This document shows positions 1-8,075 of a stretch of DNA of 64,000 nt, piece by piece (positions within the stretch are counted from its first letter, which is position 1; every line of letters begins with the position of its first letter). The notes under the pieces were generated by a model. It did no database searches. It saw nothing but the letters and a program-made list of their open reading frames with translations, and was not told the DNA's origin. The DNA comes from Rhizobiales bacterium UBA1912. GTDB taxonomy: Bacteria; Pseudomonadota; Alphaproteobacteria; Rhizobiales; Devosiaceae. The DNA lies in NCBI GenBank assembly GCA_002337455.1, contig DDGC01000014.1, positions 84,251 to 148,250 of the forward strand. Reading direction: 5' to 3'. A program made the translations under genes and the position numbers.

Positions 1-1384
1 TGTCGCCCACATCGGGATCGCGCAGCTGGTGCACATTGGCGGGCCGTTCGAGATCGGCCAGTATTTCATAGAGCCCGGTGGGCGAACGGCGGCGTTCGAG
101 CGTTACCGGCTGGACGGCCGAAAGCAGGATATCGCCGAGCGAAAGTACCCAGCTCCGCCCTTCCGAGGCCAGCGTGGCCAGCCGGTTCTGGTCGAGCTCC
201 ATGCGCACGACATAGGCAGCGCCCGTGCTTTCGACGGTGAGGTCGCGGGCCAGGCCGTCGAGAATTTCCCCCGATTGCGCATCGGGGCTCACCAGCCGGG
301 CCCGTGTGTCAAACAGCATCCACACGACATTGCCGCGCCGGAACACGGCAGCGGGCGTTTCCTCTACAAAGGGAAAAACCACGCGGACCGTCTGGCCCAC
401 AGTGCTGACAAAGGGCTGGATGGTTTGTGGCCCCTCGGACGGCACCTGTGCCGGGGTTTCAGGATGCTCTTCCCCCTCCACAACAGGTTCCGGCTCCGAC
501 AGGGTCGCGGCGATCTCGCCGAGGTCGAGCCCTTCGGCCGTCGCCCCGGGGATGTCGATATCGAGGATGAATTCGGTGCTCGATTGCTCATAAAAGCGCA
601 CCGAAACATCCTCGGGGATGGCCATGGAAATCTCGGTATCACCGCCATGAACGATGTTGGTCACCTCGCCCAGCTGTGCGGGACGGTCCGAAAGCACTTC
701 GTAAAGATCGACGGGCACCGGCCAGTCGAACCGGATCGAGGCTTGTTCGCCTTCGCGGGTGAACTCGGCCTTGGTTCCCACGTTCCAGGTAAACTCGATG
801 CGTGAGAAGGTCGGGTGCTTGCCCACCCTGATCGTGGGTTGGGGATCGTATTCGAGCACCAGTTCGGCCCGCCGGCGCTCCTCGGCAATCCGGGCCGCCT
901 CTTCGGCGCGTTCGGCCAGCTTTGTGATGATTTCCGGCGGAAGCGACGGGGGCAGACCAACCCAGTCAGTCGGCAGAAGGTCGATATAGAGCTGCTCGCC
1001 GGCCGCCATGGTGTTGATCTGGAACTGCTCGCGCATGCCCATGCGGATACCGGTACGGTCCGGATCGAACCGGGCAACGGCCAGATATTCGCCAAGGGTG
1101 GTCCCGATGTCGGGCAGCACGCCGGCCATCGGCGTATCGGGCACAGCGATGACCAGCACGCCATTGTCGCTGGTGACGGCGTGCTCGGGCAGCTTCATGC
1201 GGTCGGGAAACGTGAGGATCAGTCGGCCGTAATTTTCATGCCGCTGCGCCTCGAAGGTAATGGTTTCCTGCGCCAGCGCCGGACCGGCGGCCCCCGCCAA
1301 CATGAAAAACGCCAGCAAGATCACTCTTGCAGCGTCCACAAACCCATAAACCTGGCGTCCACGTTTTCTTGTGGTCGAAAGCAT
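1..1384 (-). CDS. Large exported protein of the fliL-fliM-motE operon, C-terminus outside the window
   Basis: Read from the ATG at 1384 the frame stays open for 461 codons to the left edge, so only the N-terminal part is present. Residues 18-38 form a signal peptide (hydrophobic VILLAFFMLAG, then an ALA-QE cleavage site), so the protein is exported. A beta-rich segment follows (ITFEAQRHENYGRLILTFP), then a charged helix near residue 150 (AERAEEAARIAEERRRAEL) and further beta-rich sequence. The phrasing recalls AMIN-type periplasmic domains, but that is inference. It lies 88 bp after the motE-like gene on the same strand, which suggests a flagellar role. Related operons often carry a large TPR-containing exported protein here; any TPR part would lie beyond the edge. 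No firm family assignment. Confidence 0.75.
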   Translation of the reverse strand, partial: MLSTTRKRGRQVYGFVDAARVILLAFFMLAGAAGPALAQETITFEAQRHENYGRLILTFPDRMKLPEHAVTSDNGVLVIAVPDTPMAGVLPDIGTTLGEYLAVARFDPDRTGIRMGMREQFQINTMAAGEQLYIDLLPTDWVGLPPSLPPEIITKLAERAEEAARIAEERRRAELVLEYDPQPTIRVGKHPTFSRIEFTWNVGTKAEFTREGEQASIRFDWPVPVDLYEVLSDRPAQLGEVTNIVHGGDTEISMAIPEDVSVRFYEQSSTEFILDIDIPGATAEGLDLGEIAATLSEPEPVVEGEEHPETPAQVPSEGPQTIQPFVSTVGQTVRVVFPFVEETPAAVFRRGNVVWMLFDTRARLVSPDAQSGEILDGLARDLTVESTGAAYVVRMELDQNRLATLASEGRSWVLSLGDILLSAVQPVTLERRRSPTGLYEILADLERPANVHQLRDPDVGD

Positions 1385-1472
1385 TCTGCCTGCCGCCCTT
1401 ATTCATTGGGCACACTAGGCAGCAGCGCTTAAGATGGGATTACCATGCACATTCAAAAAGCAACGTGTCGGC

Positions 1473-2228
1473 TTATTGACCCACGATCTGCGGCAGGTTG
1501 GCAAACTCCTGTGGGGCCGCCTCAGCGGGCCCTGTGGGCCCCGTCTGGGCGAGAAGAACCGTAAGTTGCTGCGCCTTGGCCGGGATCATCTTGGCCATGA
1601 TCGGCCCGAGCTTGCGCGGGTTCATCGCATGCCCGACCCGCACCAGAACGTCCTGGTCGAGATCGTTGAAAATGGTGGCCGCATCGCCGGCCCGCATGTT
1701 TTCGTACATCGCCACGATTGCCGTAAACTGGTCGGCCTCGGCGTTTTCCTGGGCGTCGACCAGCGCGTTGATCTGGGTTTCCATGGCGCTCAATTCGCTC
1801 ATGCGCTCCTCGATGCGCATTTCGGCGGCCTCGACCACGGCAAGCCGGGTCTGAAGCTCGGCAGCGAAGCTTTCGAGCTCGGTCCGGCGCTCCGCCAGAC
1901 GCTGGAGGATGAGCGCCTCGGTCGATCCGGGAGCGGCTTCCGAACCATTCTCCAGCGTCGCGAGATCGGCCTCATCTGTAGGGAAATTGTCAAACAGCGC
2001 CGCAGCTGCGGCATCGGCGGCCGACATCTCGACGGCGGGCTCGGCATCTTCCGGCGCGGCCTCGAGCTCAGCCACCGTTTCTTCGGTCACATGGCCAGCG
2101 CCAGCGGCCTGCGCAGCGCTCACGCCGCCAAGGATATAGCCCTGCCCTGACACAATTCCGAACGTCTTGAGCATCAGCAAAGCCGATGCGGCGACAACAA
2201 CGACGGGCAGGAGACGAACTCGGTTCAC
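1473..2228 (-). CDS. motE: MotE-like periplasmic flagellar protein (MgtE-N-like C-terminal domain)
   Basis: 251 residues starting at a GTG whose bases overlap the stop of the upstream DUF6468 gene (GTGA), so the two are probably translationally coupled. The N-terminus is one hydrophobic segment (LLPVVVVAASALLMLKTFG, a signal or anchor), followed by an acidic Ala/Glu linker and a long coiled coil around residues 100-165. The C-terminal part (YENMRAGDAATIFNDLDQDVLVRV, split here from a longer run) is the MgtE-N-like fold of rhizobial MotE. Rhizobial MotE is a periplasmic chaperone for the motor protein MotC. The position in the fliL-fliM operon supports a motor or stator role. Whether it serves MotC or another partner cannot be told from this window. 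Confidence 0.75.
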   Translation of the reverse strand: MNRVRLLPVVVVAASALLMLKTFGIVSGQGYILGGVSAAQAAGAGHVTEETVAELEAAPEDAEPAVEMSAADAAAAALFDNFPTDEADLATLENGSEAAPGSTEALILQRLAERRTELESFAAELQTRLAVVEAAEMRIEERMSELSAMETQINALVDAQENAEADQFTAIVAMYENMRAGDAATIFNDLDQDVLVRVGHAMNPRKLGPIMAKMIPAKAQQLTVLLAQTGPTGPAEAAPQEFANLPQIVGQ

Positions 2229-2635
2229 GCAGCGTGCTCCCGGCGCTTCTGGTGGTCCTTGAGCGTTTTCAGCGCGCTGCCGGCCCGGCTGCCATCGCCG
2301 CCATCTCCCGGCACACGCGCTGCCTGGGTGATCTTGGCGATCCGGTCCATGACCGCCTGCCCCGCATTGACGTGGTTGGCCAACTCGATGGCGAAGCGCT
2401 CTGCCTCGTTGAGACGGGTGTTGAGCTTTTCGTCGGCCTCGACAGCGGTTTCCCGCAGTCCCTTGATGGCACCATTGGCCATCGTCGTGGCCTGCACGAG
2501 ATCGGCGATCATCTGCTGGAGGGCTGCACGGTCGGCCTGCAAATTCTTGATTCGACCGTTGAGCACTATGCAGTAACCGATTGTCGTTGCGAGAAGAGCG
2601 GCAACGGCAATTTCAATCATCAGTCCAAGAGGCAT
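2225..2635 (-). CDS. DUF6468 flagellar-operon membrane protein
   Basis: 136 residues. One N-terminal membrane segment (residues 5-25, IEIAVAALLATTIGYCIVL) is followed by a coiled coil (residues 27-105) and a basic tail rich in Lys and Arg. This is the layout of the DUF6468 proteins found between fliM and motE in alphaproteobacterial flagellar clusters. Its ATG overlaps the fliM stop by one base (TAATG), and its own stop overlaps the motE-like start, so it sits inside a tightly coupled operon. The topology suggests an inner-membrane protein with a helical domain on one face. The biochemical role is unknown; a motor-associated function is inferred from context only. Confidence 0.75.
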   Translation of the reverse strand: MPLGLMIEIAVAALLATTIGYCIVLNGRIKNLQADRAALQQMIADLVQATTMANGAIKGLRETAVEADEKLNTRLNEAERFAIELANHVNAGQAVMDRIAKITQAARVPGDGGDGSRAGSALKTLKDHQKRREHAA

Positions 2636-3729
2636 TATTTGCCCTCCGCCTTTTCTTCCATCGCTTCGAAGGCCGCCATCGTCACCTTTGGCGGGTTGAG
2701 CGGCCGGGTGACCCGGACCGAAACATTCTTTCCGATATGGCCCATCACCGCCCGGGTCAGGTCCACCTCGCCGCAGCGCAGCGTCACCGGATCGGATGGG
2801 GTCATGTCGAACATGATCGTATCGCCCTCCGCCAGGTTGAGGGCCTTGGACAGCGGCAGCTCCAGCTCGTGCAGCACGGCGGAAATTTCGGTGTCGGCGG
2901 CGTGGATCTCGGTGGCAAGATGCCCCTCCCAGATCGGATCGCGCCCGAACTTTTCGCCCATATACATCTGGAGCAACTGCTCGCGGATCGGCTCGATCGT
3001 GGCGTAGGGCAGCATGATCTCGATCTTGCCGCCCCTATCGTCCATGTCGATGCGCAACTCGACAAGGATCGCCGCGTTGCCAGGCCGCGAAATGGCAGCG
3101 AACCGGGGATTGGTCTCCATGCGGTCGAGCTTGAAGTTGACCGGCGCCAAGGGCTCGAACGCCTTGTGCATGTCGTCGAGAATATGCTCGATCATCCGGC
3201 GGGCCAGCGCCAGCTCGATCGTCGTATACGGGCGCCCCTCGACACGAATGACGCTCGATCCACGCCGTCCGCCCAGCAGCACATCGATCATCGAATAGAT
3301 CAGCGCGCTGTCGACGGTCAAAAGCCCGAAATTGTCCCACTCTTCGGCCTTGATGACCGAGAGGATGGCCGGGAGCGGGATGGAATTGAGATAGTCCCCG
3401 AACCGCACCGAGGAGATCGATTCAAGGGTGACTTCGACGTTGTCCGAGGTGAAATTGCGCAGCGTGGTGGTCGCCAGCCGCACCAGGCGGTCGAAGGCGA
3501 TTTCCAGCATCGGCAGGCGTTCATAGGAGACGAGCGCCGAGTTGATGAGCGCCCGGACACCGGTCAGCTCGACATTGGACGCGGCGCTGGAATCGAACCC
3601 CAGAAGGGAGTCGATTTCATCCTGATTGAGAACGCGGTCCACATCCTCCGCGCCGCCCGCTTCGGCTTCGAGCATGGCAGCCCAGTCGTCCCCGAGCGCC
3701 CCTTCCGATTTTCCCGTCTCGTTGGCCAT
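2635..3729 (-). CDS. fliM: Flagellar motor switch protein FliM
   Basis: 364 residues, the usual size for FliM or slightly longer. FliM forms the C-ring with FliG and FliN and binds CheY-P to reverse rotation. The N-terminal part carries the LNQDEIDSLLGF motif (about residues 33-44), which resembles the EIDALL CheY-binding peptide, preceded by a family-variable acidic extension. The middle CheC-like domain contains YERLPMLEIAFDRLVRLATT, and the C-terminal SpoA/FliN-like domain contains LNLAEGDTIMFDM and a final GHIGKNVSVRVT segment. It lies 6 bp after fliL and is coupled to the DUF6468 gene. No key region is missing. Confidence 0.96.
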   Translation of the reverse strand: MANETGKSEGALGDDWAAMLEAEAGGAEDVDRVLNQDEIDSLLGFDSSAASNVELTGVRALINSALVSYERLPMLEIAFDRLVRLATTTLRNFTSDNVEVTLESISSVRFGDYLNSIPLPAILSVIKAEEWDNFGLLTVDSALIYSMIDVLLGGRRGSSVIRVEGRPYTTIELALARRMIEHILDDMHKAFEPLAPVNFKLDRMETNPRFAAISRPGNAAILVELRIDMDDRGGKIEIMLPYATIEPIREQLLQMYMGEKFGRDPIWEGHLATEIHAADTEISAVLHELELPLSKALNLAEGDTIMFDMTPSDPVTLRCGEVDLTRAVMGHIGKNVSVRVTRPLNPPKVTMAAFEAMEEKAEGK

Positions 3730-3735
3730 GATCCG

Positions 3736-4227
3736 CTATTGCACCAGAATTTCCTTGAACAGGATATTGTCCACACTCGCCGGATAGACAGCGAGGTTAA
3801 CGCGCCGCAGCAACTCTTCCTTGAGCCGGTAGAGCCCTGCCGAACCTTCAAGATCGGAGGGACGCAACTCGCGCAGATAAACCTGAAAGGCATCGAGAAC
3901 CCGCGGCATGCGCGGCTCGATCAGCTCGATCATCGCCTCGTCGCGCACTTCCAGGGCTGTACGCAACCGCAAAAACTCGCCGGCGCCACCGTTGAGATTG
4001 ACCATGATGTCGGGAAGATCATAGAACGCGGTTTCCGCGGCGACCTCGATCTCACTCCCATGGCCGGCGCCATCGCCGCCAGATTGGGTCAGGAACCAGC
4101 CGCCGGCGCCCGCGACCAGCAGAAGCACGACGGCACCGCCGCCGATCAGCACCATTTTGGGCAGCCCCTTTTTGGCGGGAGCCGCGTCCGATGTGGCGTT
4201 AACTTCTGTTTCGGTCACGTCGCTCAT
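3736..4227 (-). CDS. fliL: Flagellar basal body-associated protein FliL
   Basis: 163 residues: a short cytoplasmic tail, one membrane helix (about residues 25-46, MVLIGGGAVVLLLVAGAGGWFL) and a periplasmic domain with the FliL signature segments FYDLPDIMVNLNG and LRTALEV. FliL surrounds the stator units and stabilises torque generation. A GGAAGG ribosome-binding site lies 5 nt before the ATG. It is the first gene of the leftward fliL-fliM-DUF6468-motE operon and diverges from flgF across 280 bp that hold a CtrA-like box and a sigma-54 site. Confidence 0.93.
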   Translation of the reverse strand: MSDVTETEVNATSDAAPAKKGLPKMVLIGGGAVVLLLVAGAGGWFLTQSGGDGAGHGSEIEVAAETAFYDLPDIMVNLNGGAGEFLRLRTALEVRDEAMIELIEPRMPRVLDAFQVYLRELRPSDLEGSAGLYRLKEELLRRVNLAVYPASVDNILFKEILVQ

Positions 4228-4291
4228 GCAGGCCTTCCGAATCCCCCGGTTTCAGGCACTTTTACCTTGTGCCCAGCTAATCCCCACAGGG

Positions 4292-4306
4292 TTAACGAAT
4301 GGTTAC
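4292..4306. promoter_or_regulatory. CtrA-like box between fliL and flgF
   Basis: TTAACGAATGGTTAC is TTAA-N7-TTAC, one base from the CtrA consensus TTAA-N7-TTAA. It lies 65 bp before the fliL ATG and about 120 bp upstream of the flgF sigma-54 site, so it could serve either operon. It is a motif match only; the rest of the 280-bp gap shows no gene. Confidence 0.5.
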
Positions 4307-4423
4307 GATTTACCTGAACGCGGCAAGTATTGCCGGGTAGATTTTTCCCCACCGGCAAACCCTTACCGGAAAACCAATACCACCCCGTCAAGCCAATCCG
4401 TTGTTTTATAACGATTTATCGAG

Positions 4424-4440
4424 TTGGCACGCTCCCTGCA
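4424..4440 (+). promoter_or_regulatory. Sigma-54 promoter of the flgFGAH operon
   Basis: TTGGCACGCTCCCTGCA matches the sigma-54 consensus TTGGCACG-N4-TTGCA at all but one specified position. GG (4426-4427) and GC (4438-4439) are exactly 10 nt apart. It ends 67 bp before the flgF ATG and is on the correct strand. Sigma-54 control of hook and basal-body genes is established in Caulobacter. The start site here is inferred to be near 4451. Confidence 0.8.
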
Positions 4441-4507
4441 TTGTCTTTTGCGAGACGCCCGGCCTGGGGAGGCAGGGCTCTCGAAAGGTGTTAACGGGGA
4501 AACGCGC

Positions 4508-5251
4508 ATGATCGAGAACGCGCAACTGATCGGACTGTCGCGCCAGATGGCGCTTCAACGGCAGATGGACGTCGTGGCCAACAATCTGGCCAACATCAAC
4601 TCGACCGGCTTCAAGGCCGAGGCGATCCTGTTCGAGGAATATGTGATGCCGGTCGCTTCCGACCGCAGCTTTCCGAGCGGCAGCCAGCAGCTTTCCTATG
4701 TGCAGGACTGGGCGACCATGCACGACCTGGCCGCCGGTTCCATGACCCAGACCGGAAACCCGCTAGACGTCGCCCTGTCCGGCGAAGGCTTTCTGACTGT
4801 CCAAGCGCCCGAAGGCACGCGCTACACCCGCAACGGTGCCCTCGAAATCAATTCCGACGGCGTGCTCGTCACCCAGAACGGGTTCCCCGTTCTCTCCGAT
4901 GGCGGCAACCAGATCGTTTTTGGCGCCGACGAAACCGGCATCGCCATAACGGCCGACGGGGAAATCACATCGAGCGCCGGCAACAAGGGCACACTTGCCG
5001 TCGTCGAGTTTGAAAACCCGCAGGAATTGACCCGCACCGGCGACACGATGTTTGCCGGCGGCACGCCGCTCGCCATCTCGACAACCCGCGTGGTGCAGGG
5101 CGCGCTCGAGCGCTCCAACGTCTCGGGCGTGGGCGAAATGACCGAAATGATCCGGGTGACGCGAGCTTATTCCTCGCTCGCCGACCTCATGAACAAGCAA
5201 GACGAACTGCGCCGCAGCGCCATCCAGCGCCTTGGCGACACGCAAGCGTAA
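4508..5251 (+). CDS. flgF: Flagellar basal-body rod protein FlgF
   Basis: 247 residues. FlgF is a proximal-rod subunit exported by the flagellar type III system. The N-terminal rod signature reads MDVVANNLANINSTGFKAE, and the C-terminal heptad region ends in EMTEMIRVTRAYSSLADLM, as in rod, hook and FlgG proteins. The ATG at 4508 is preferred over an in-frame start at 4424 because the protein then begins at the conserved helix (MIENAQLIGLSRQMAL). It also leaves the sigma-54 promoter outside the coding region, and GGGGAAA precedes this ATG. It is the first gene of flgF-flgG-flgA-flgH, with 23 bp to flgG. Confidence 0.95.
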   Translation: MIENAQLIGLSRQMALQRQMDVVANNLANINSTGFKAEAILFEEYVMPVASDRSFPSGSQQLSYVQDWATMHDLAAGSMTQTGNPLDVALSGEGFLTVQAPEGTRYTRNGALEINSDGVLVTQNGFPVLSDGGNQIVFGADETGIAITADGEITSSAGNKGTLAVVEFENPQELTRTGDTMFAGGTPLAISTTRVVQGALERSNVSGVGEMTEMIRVTRAYSSLADLMNKQDELRRSAIQRLGDTQA

Positions 5252-5274
5252 GCAGCCAGCAAGGATAAAGACCG

Positions 5275-6060
5275 ATGAAAGCACTTTATATCGCATCGAC
5301 CGGCATGGCCGCCCAGGAGCGCAATGTCGAAGTCATCTCCAACAACATCGCCAACATGCGCACCACCGGGTTCAAGCGCCAACGCGCCGAATTCCAGGAT
5401 CTGCTCTATCAGTCCTACCGACGGGCCGGTGCATCGACCTCGGAAGCCGGAACCCAGGTCCCCGTCGGCATCGAAATCGGCTCGGGCGTCCGTGTTTCGG
5501 CCACCGCCCGCATCATGAGCCAGGGCAATGTCGCGCCCACCGAAAAGGAACTCGACCTCGCCATCCGCGGCGAAGGCTATTTCATCGTCAACATGCCCGA
5601 CGGCCGCACCGCCTATACCCGCGACGGCACCTTCGAGCGCGACGCCACCGGCATGATCGTGACCGTGGATGGCTACGAACTTGAACCCGGCATCATCATT
5701 CCCACCGATGCGACCGACGTTTCGATCAGCCGCGACGGGATCGTTGAAGGGTTCCTCAACGGCGGCACCGAGCCTGTGCAACTCGGCCAGCTCCAGATGG
5801 CGCGCTTCGTCAACAAGGCCGGCCTCGAATCCATGGGCGACAACCTCTTTCTCGAAACCGCTGCTTCGGGCGAAGCCCAGATCGGTGTGCCCGGCGTCGA
5901 GGGCATGGGCAGTCTGCTCCAGGGGTATCTCGAAAGCGCCAACGTCAACGCCGTGACCGAGATGGCCGACCTGATCTCGGCCCAGCGCGCCTACGAAATG
6001 AATGCGCGCGTGATCTCTGGCGCCGACCAGATGCTCCAGGCCACCGCCCAGCTTCGCTGA
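5275..6060 (+). CDS. flgG: Flagellar distal rod protein FlgG
   Basis: 261 residues, the normal FlgG length. FlgG builds the distal rod that crosses the periplasm to the P and L rings. The start MKALYIASTGMAAQERNVEV and NNIANMRTTGFKRQRAEFQD are the FlgG rod motif. The middle includes RGEGYFIVNMPDGRTAYTRDG, and the C-terminus has NVNAVTEMADLISAQRAYE and an export-type helical end. An AAGGA ribosome-binding site precedes the ATG. It is the second gene of the operon, 25 bp before flgA. Confidence 0.97.
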   Translation: MKALYIASTGMAAQERNVEVISNNIANMRTTGFKRQRAEFQDLLYQSYRRAGASTSEAGTQVPVGIEIGSGVRVSATARIMSQGNVAPTEKELDLAIRGEGYFIVNMPDGRTAYTRDGTFERDATGMIVTVDGYELEPGIIIPTDATDVSISRDGIVEGFLNGGTEPVQLGQLQMARFVNKAGLESMGDNLFLETAASGEAQIGVPGVEGMGSLLQGYLESANVNAVTEMADLISAQRAYEMNARVISGADQMLQATAQLR

Positions 6061-6085
6061 CATCTCTCACTAGGGGGTTCAAACA

Positions 6086-7039
6086 ATGATCGTTTCACTT
6101 CTCAAACGCACAGGATTTGCAATCGCCCTCAGCGCGCTTGCCGGCGCGGCCCAGGCCGAGCCCATGCTGCGCGGCGACGTGACCGTCAGTGCGGCCATCG
6201 TCACCGTGGGCGATTTGTTCGACGGGGCCGGTCTTATTGCCGAAACCGCAGTGTTCCGCGCTCCGGCTCCAGGCACGTCGGGGATTCTTTCGCTCGAAGA
6301 CATCGCTTCGGCGGCCCGCGCCGCCGGGATCGAAACGTTCGAGCCCGCCGGCTTCAACCGCATCCGCGTCGCCCGGGCCGGTGTCGATGTCGGCCAGGAC
6401 CTGCTCTCGGGTCTGATCGCCGACGATCTGCGCTCGCGGGGTATCCTCACCGCCGACATGGAAATGGACATCGCACTCGATGCGCCGCTCCCGGCCATGA
6501 TCGCCGCCGATACCGCCAATCCCGCTTCGCTGACCATCCTGCGCTATATGCCCGGCTCGTCCAGCTTTTCGGCCCGCTTCCAGGTGTCCGGTGTCGACCG
6601 TCCACTCGACGTCTCGGGCCAGATCCAGCTGATGATCGCCGCGCCCCATCTCACCCGCACACTGCCGCAGGGCACCATTTTGGGGCCTAACGACATCGAG
6701 ATGCGCATGATCCCCCTCGCTTACGCCGAATCCACCGGCCTTGTGGCCATCGAGGAAATCATGGGCATGGCCCTGCAGCGTCAGACGCGCGAAGGCGTGA
6801 TGCTCAAGCCCTCCGATATCGCGGCGCCCGAGATCGTTTCACGCAATGAGTCCGTGACCGTCGTCTTCCAACAGGGTGCCCTCACCCTCACCACAACGGG
6901 CAAGGCGCTGAACGCCGCCAGCCTGAGCCAGCCGGTTTCCGTGCTCAACACGATGACCAACAAGGTTCTGCAGGGCGTCGCCACGCACAACGGCACTGTC
7001 ACAGTCTATTCCGGGCCCCAGCAACTCGCCGGGCTCTGA
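6086..7039 (+). CDS. flgA: Flagellar P-ring assembly chaperone FlgA
   Basis: 317 residues with an N-terminal signal peptide (IALSALAGAAQA-EP), so it is periplasmic. FlgA helps the P-ring protein FlgI assemble around the rod. The C-terminal SAF-like half carries LPQGTILGPNDIEMRMIPL and LQRQTREGVMLKPSDIAAP, typical of FlgA, and ends in a beta-rich segment. The N-terminal half is longer than in enteric FlgA (about 220 residues), as is usual in alphaproteobacteria. Its substrate gene flgI lies 7 kb downstream in a separate transcription unit. Confidence 0.92.
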   Translation: MIVSLLKRTGFAIALSALAGAAQAEPMLRGDVTVSAAIVTVGDLFDGAGLIAETAVFRAPAPGTSGILSLEDIASAARAAGIETFEPAGFNRIRVARAGVDVGQDLLSGLIADDLRSRGILTADMEMDIALDAPLPAMIAADTANPASLTILRYMPGSSSFSARFQVSGVDRPLDVSGQIQLMIAAPHLTRTLPQGTILGPNDIEMRMIPLAYAESTGLVAIEEIMGMALQRQTREGVMLKPSDIAAPEIVSRNESVTVVFQQGALTLTTTGKALNAASLSQPVSVLNTMTNKVLQGVATHNGTVTVYSGPQQLAGL

Positions 7040-7099
7040 TTTTCACTGTCGCGCTTGGGGAAGTGCGGCCAACCACTGAGAAATTACGGGGAATTTGAA

Positions 7100-7840
7100 A
7101 TGAACACACTGATCAAGATCGCGACGGGCCTGCTGCTCGTTTCCGCGCTCGGCGCCTGCGCCACCACCGACCGATTGGCCAATGTGGGTCAGGCTCCGGC
7201 CCTGACACCCATCGTCGATCCAACCGTGACCGCCGGCTATCGCCCGGTGACCATGCCCATGCCCGCCGCCGAGCCGGCCACCTACCAGCCCAATTCGCTG
7301 TTCTCGTCCGATGCGCGCGGCTTTTTCAAGGACCAGCGCGCCTCAAAGATCGGCGACATCCTGACCGTCGTCGTGACCATCGATGACCGCGCCCAGATCG
7401 GCAACACGACCTCGGCCACACGCTCCTCGTCCAACACCACGGGGCTGAACGGCGCGCTGGGCTCGATCTTCAATTCTGTCGCCCCCGCCGATGTGTCCGC
7501 CGATGCCGCCTTGGGCACCACCTCGGGCATTGCCAACGCCGGAAACGGTTCGGTCAACCGCACCGAGCGGGTCACCACCCAGGTCGCCGCCGTCGTGACG
7601 CAAGTGCTGCCCAACGGCAATCTGGTTATCGAAGGCCGTCAGGAAGTCCGGGTCAATTTCGAAGTTCGCGACCTGATTGTCGCCGGCATCGTGCGCCCCG
7701 AAGATATCGGATCGGACAACACCATCTCGTCCACCAAGATCGCGGAAGCCCGCATCGCCTACGGTGGCCGCGGCCAGATCACCGATGTCCAGCAGCCCCG
7801 CTACGGCCAGCAGATCCTCGACGCCATCCTGCCGTTCTAG
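7100..7840 (+). CDS. flgH: Flagellar L-ring protein FlgH, lipoprotein
   Basis: 246 residues from the ATG at 7100, which puts a lipoprotein signal at the N-terminus (LLVSALGAC, lipidated Cys near residue 20). A farther in-frame start at 7055 would bury this signal. FlgH forms the L ring in the outer membrane. Diagnostic segments are DARGFFKDQRASKIGDILTV, VTQVLPNGNLVIEGRQEVRV and the C-terminal YGGRGQITDVQQPRYGQQ. It ends the flgFGAH operon; a strong terminator follows at 7979. Confidence 0.96.
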   Translation: MNTLIKIATGLLLVSALGACATTDRLANVGQAPALTPIVDPTVTAGYRPVTMPMPAAEPATYQPNSLFSSDARGFFKDQRASKIGDILTVVVTIDDRAQIGNTTSATRSSSNTTGLNGALGSIFNSVAPADVSADAALGTTSGIANAGNGSVNRTERVTTQVAAVVTQVLPNGNLVIEGRQEVRVNFEVRDLIVAGIVRPEDIGSDNTISSTKIAEARIAYGGRGQITDVQQPRYGQQILDAILPF

Positions 7841-7978
7841 CCATCAAGGGGAAGGGGCACAGCCCCTCCCACCCCCAGCGCCGCTTTTTCCCCGGCGCGC
7901 CAGTCCCCAACCGCCTGCCGTTCCCCAAATTCGCGGCAGCCGGTTAACCGGCCCTCCTCCCCGTTGGGCCAACCAAAA

Positions 7979-8008
7979 GGGACGCGTCCTCCCCGGCGCG
8001 TCCCTTTT
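7979..8008 (+). terminator. Rho-independent terminator after flgH
   Basis: GGGACGCG (7979-7986) pairs perfectly with CGCGTCCC (7997-8004) across a 10-nt loop and is followed by TTTT. It lies 138 bp after the flgH stop and 68 bp before the carboxypeptidase start, separating the flagellar operon from the next gene. Confidence 0.8.
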
Positions 8009-8075
8009 CCTTTTCTTCGCCACCGACCGCAGCTACAAAGCTGTCGGCAAAATATCTTTTCTTCCGGAGCCTTCC

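Noticed and set aside
2581..4317. 578-codon open frame on the plus strand opposite fliM and fliL
   Set aside because: It is a mirror of real genes in GC-rich DNA. Its translation is Arg/His/Gln-rich, matches no family, and the opposite strand has unmistakable FliM and FliL.
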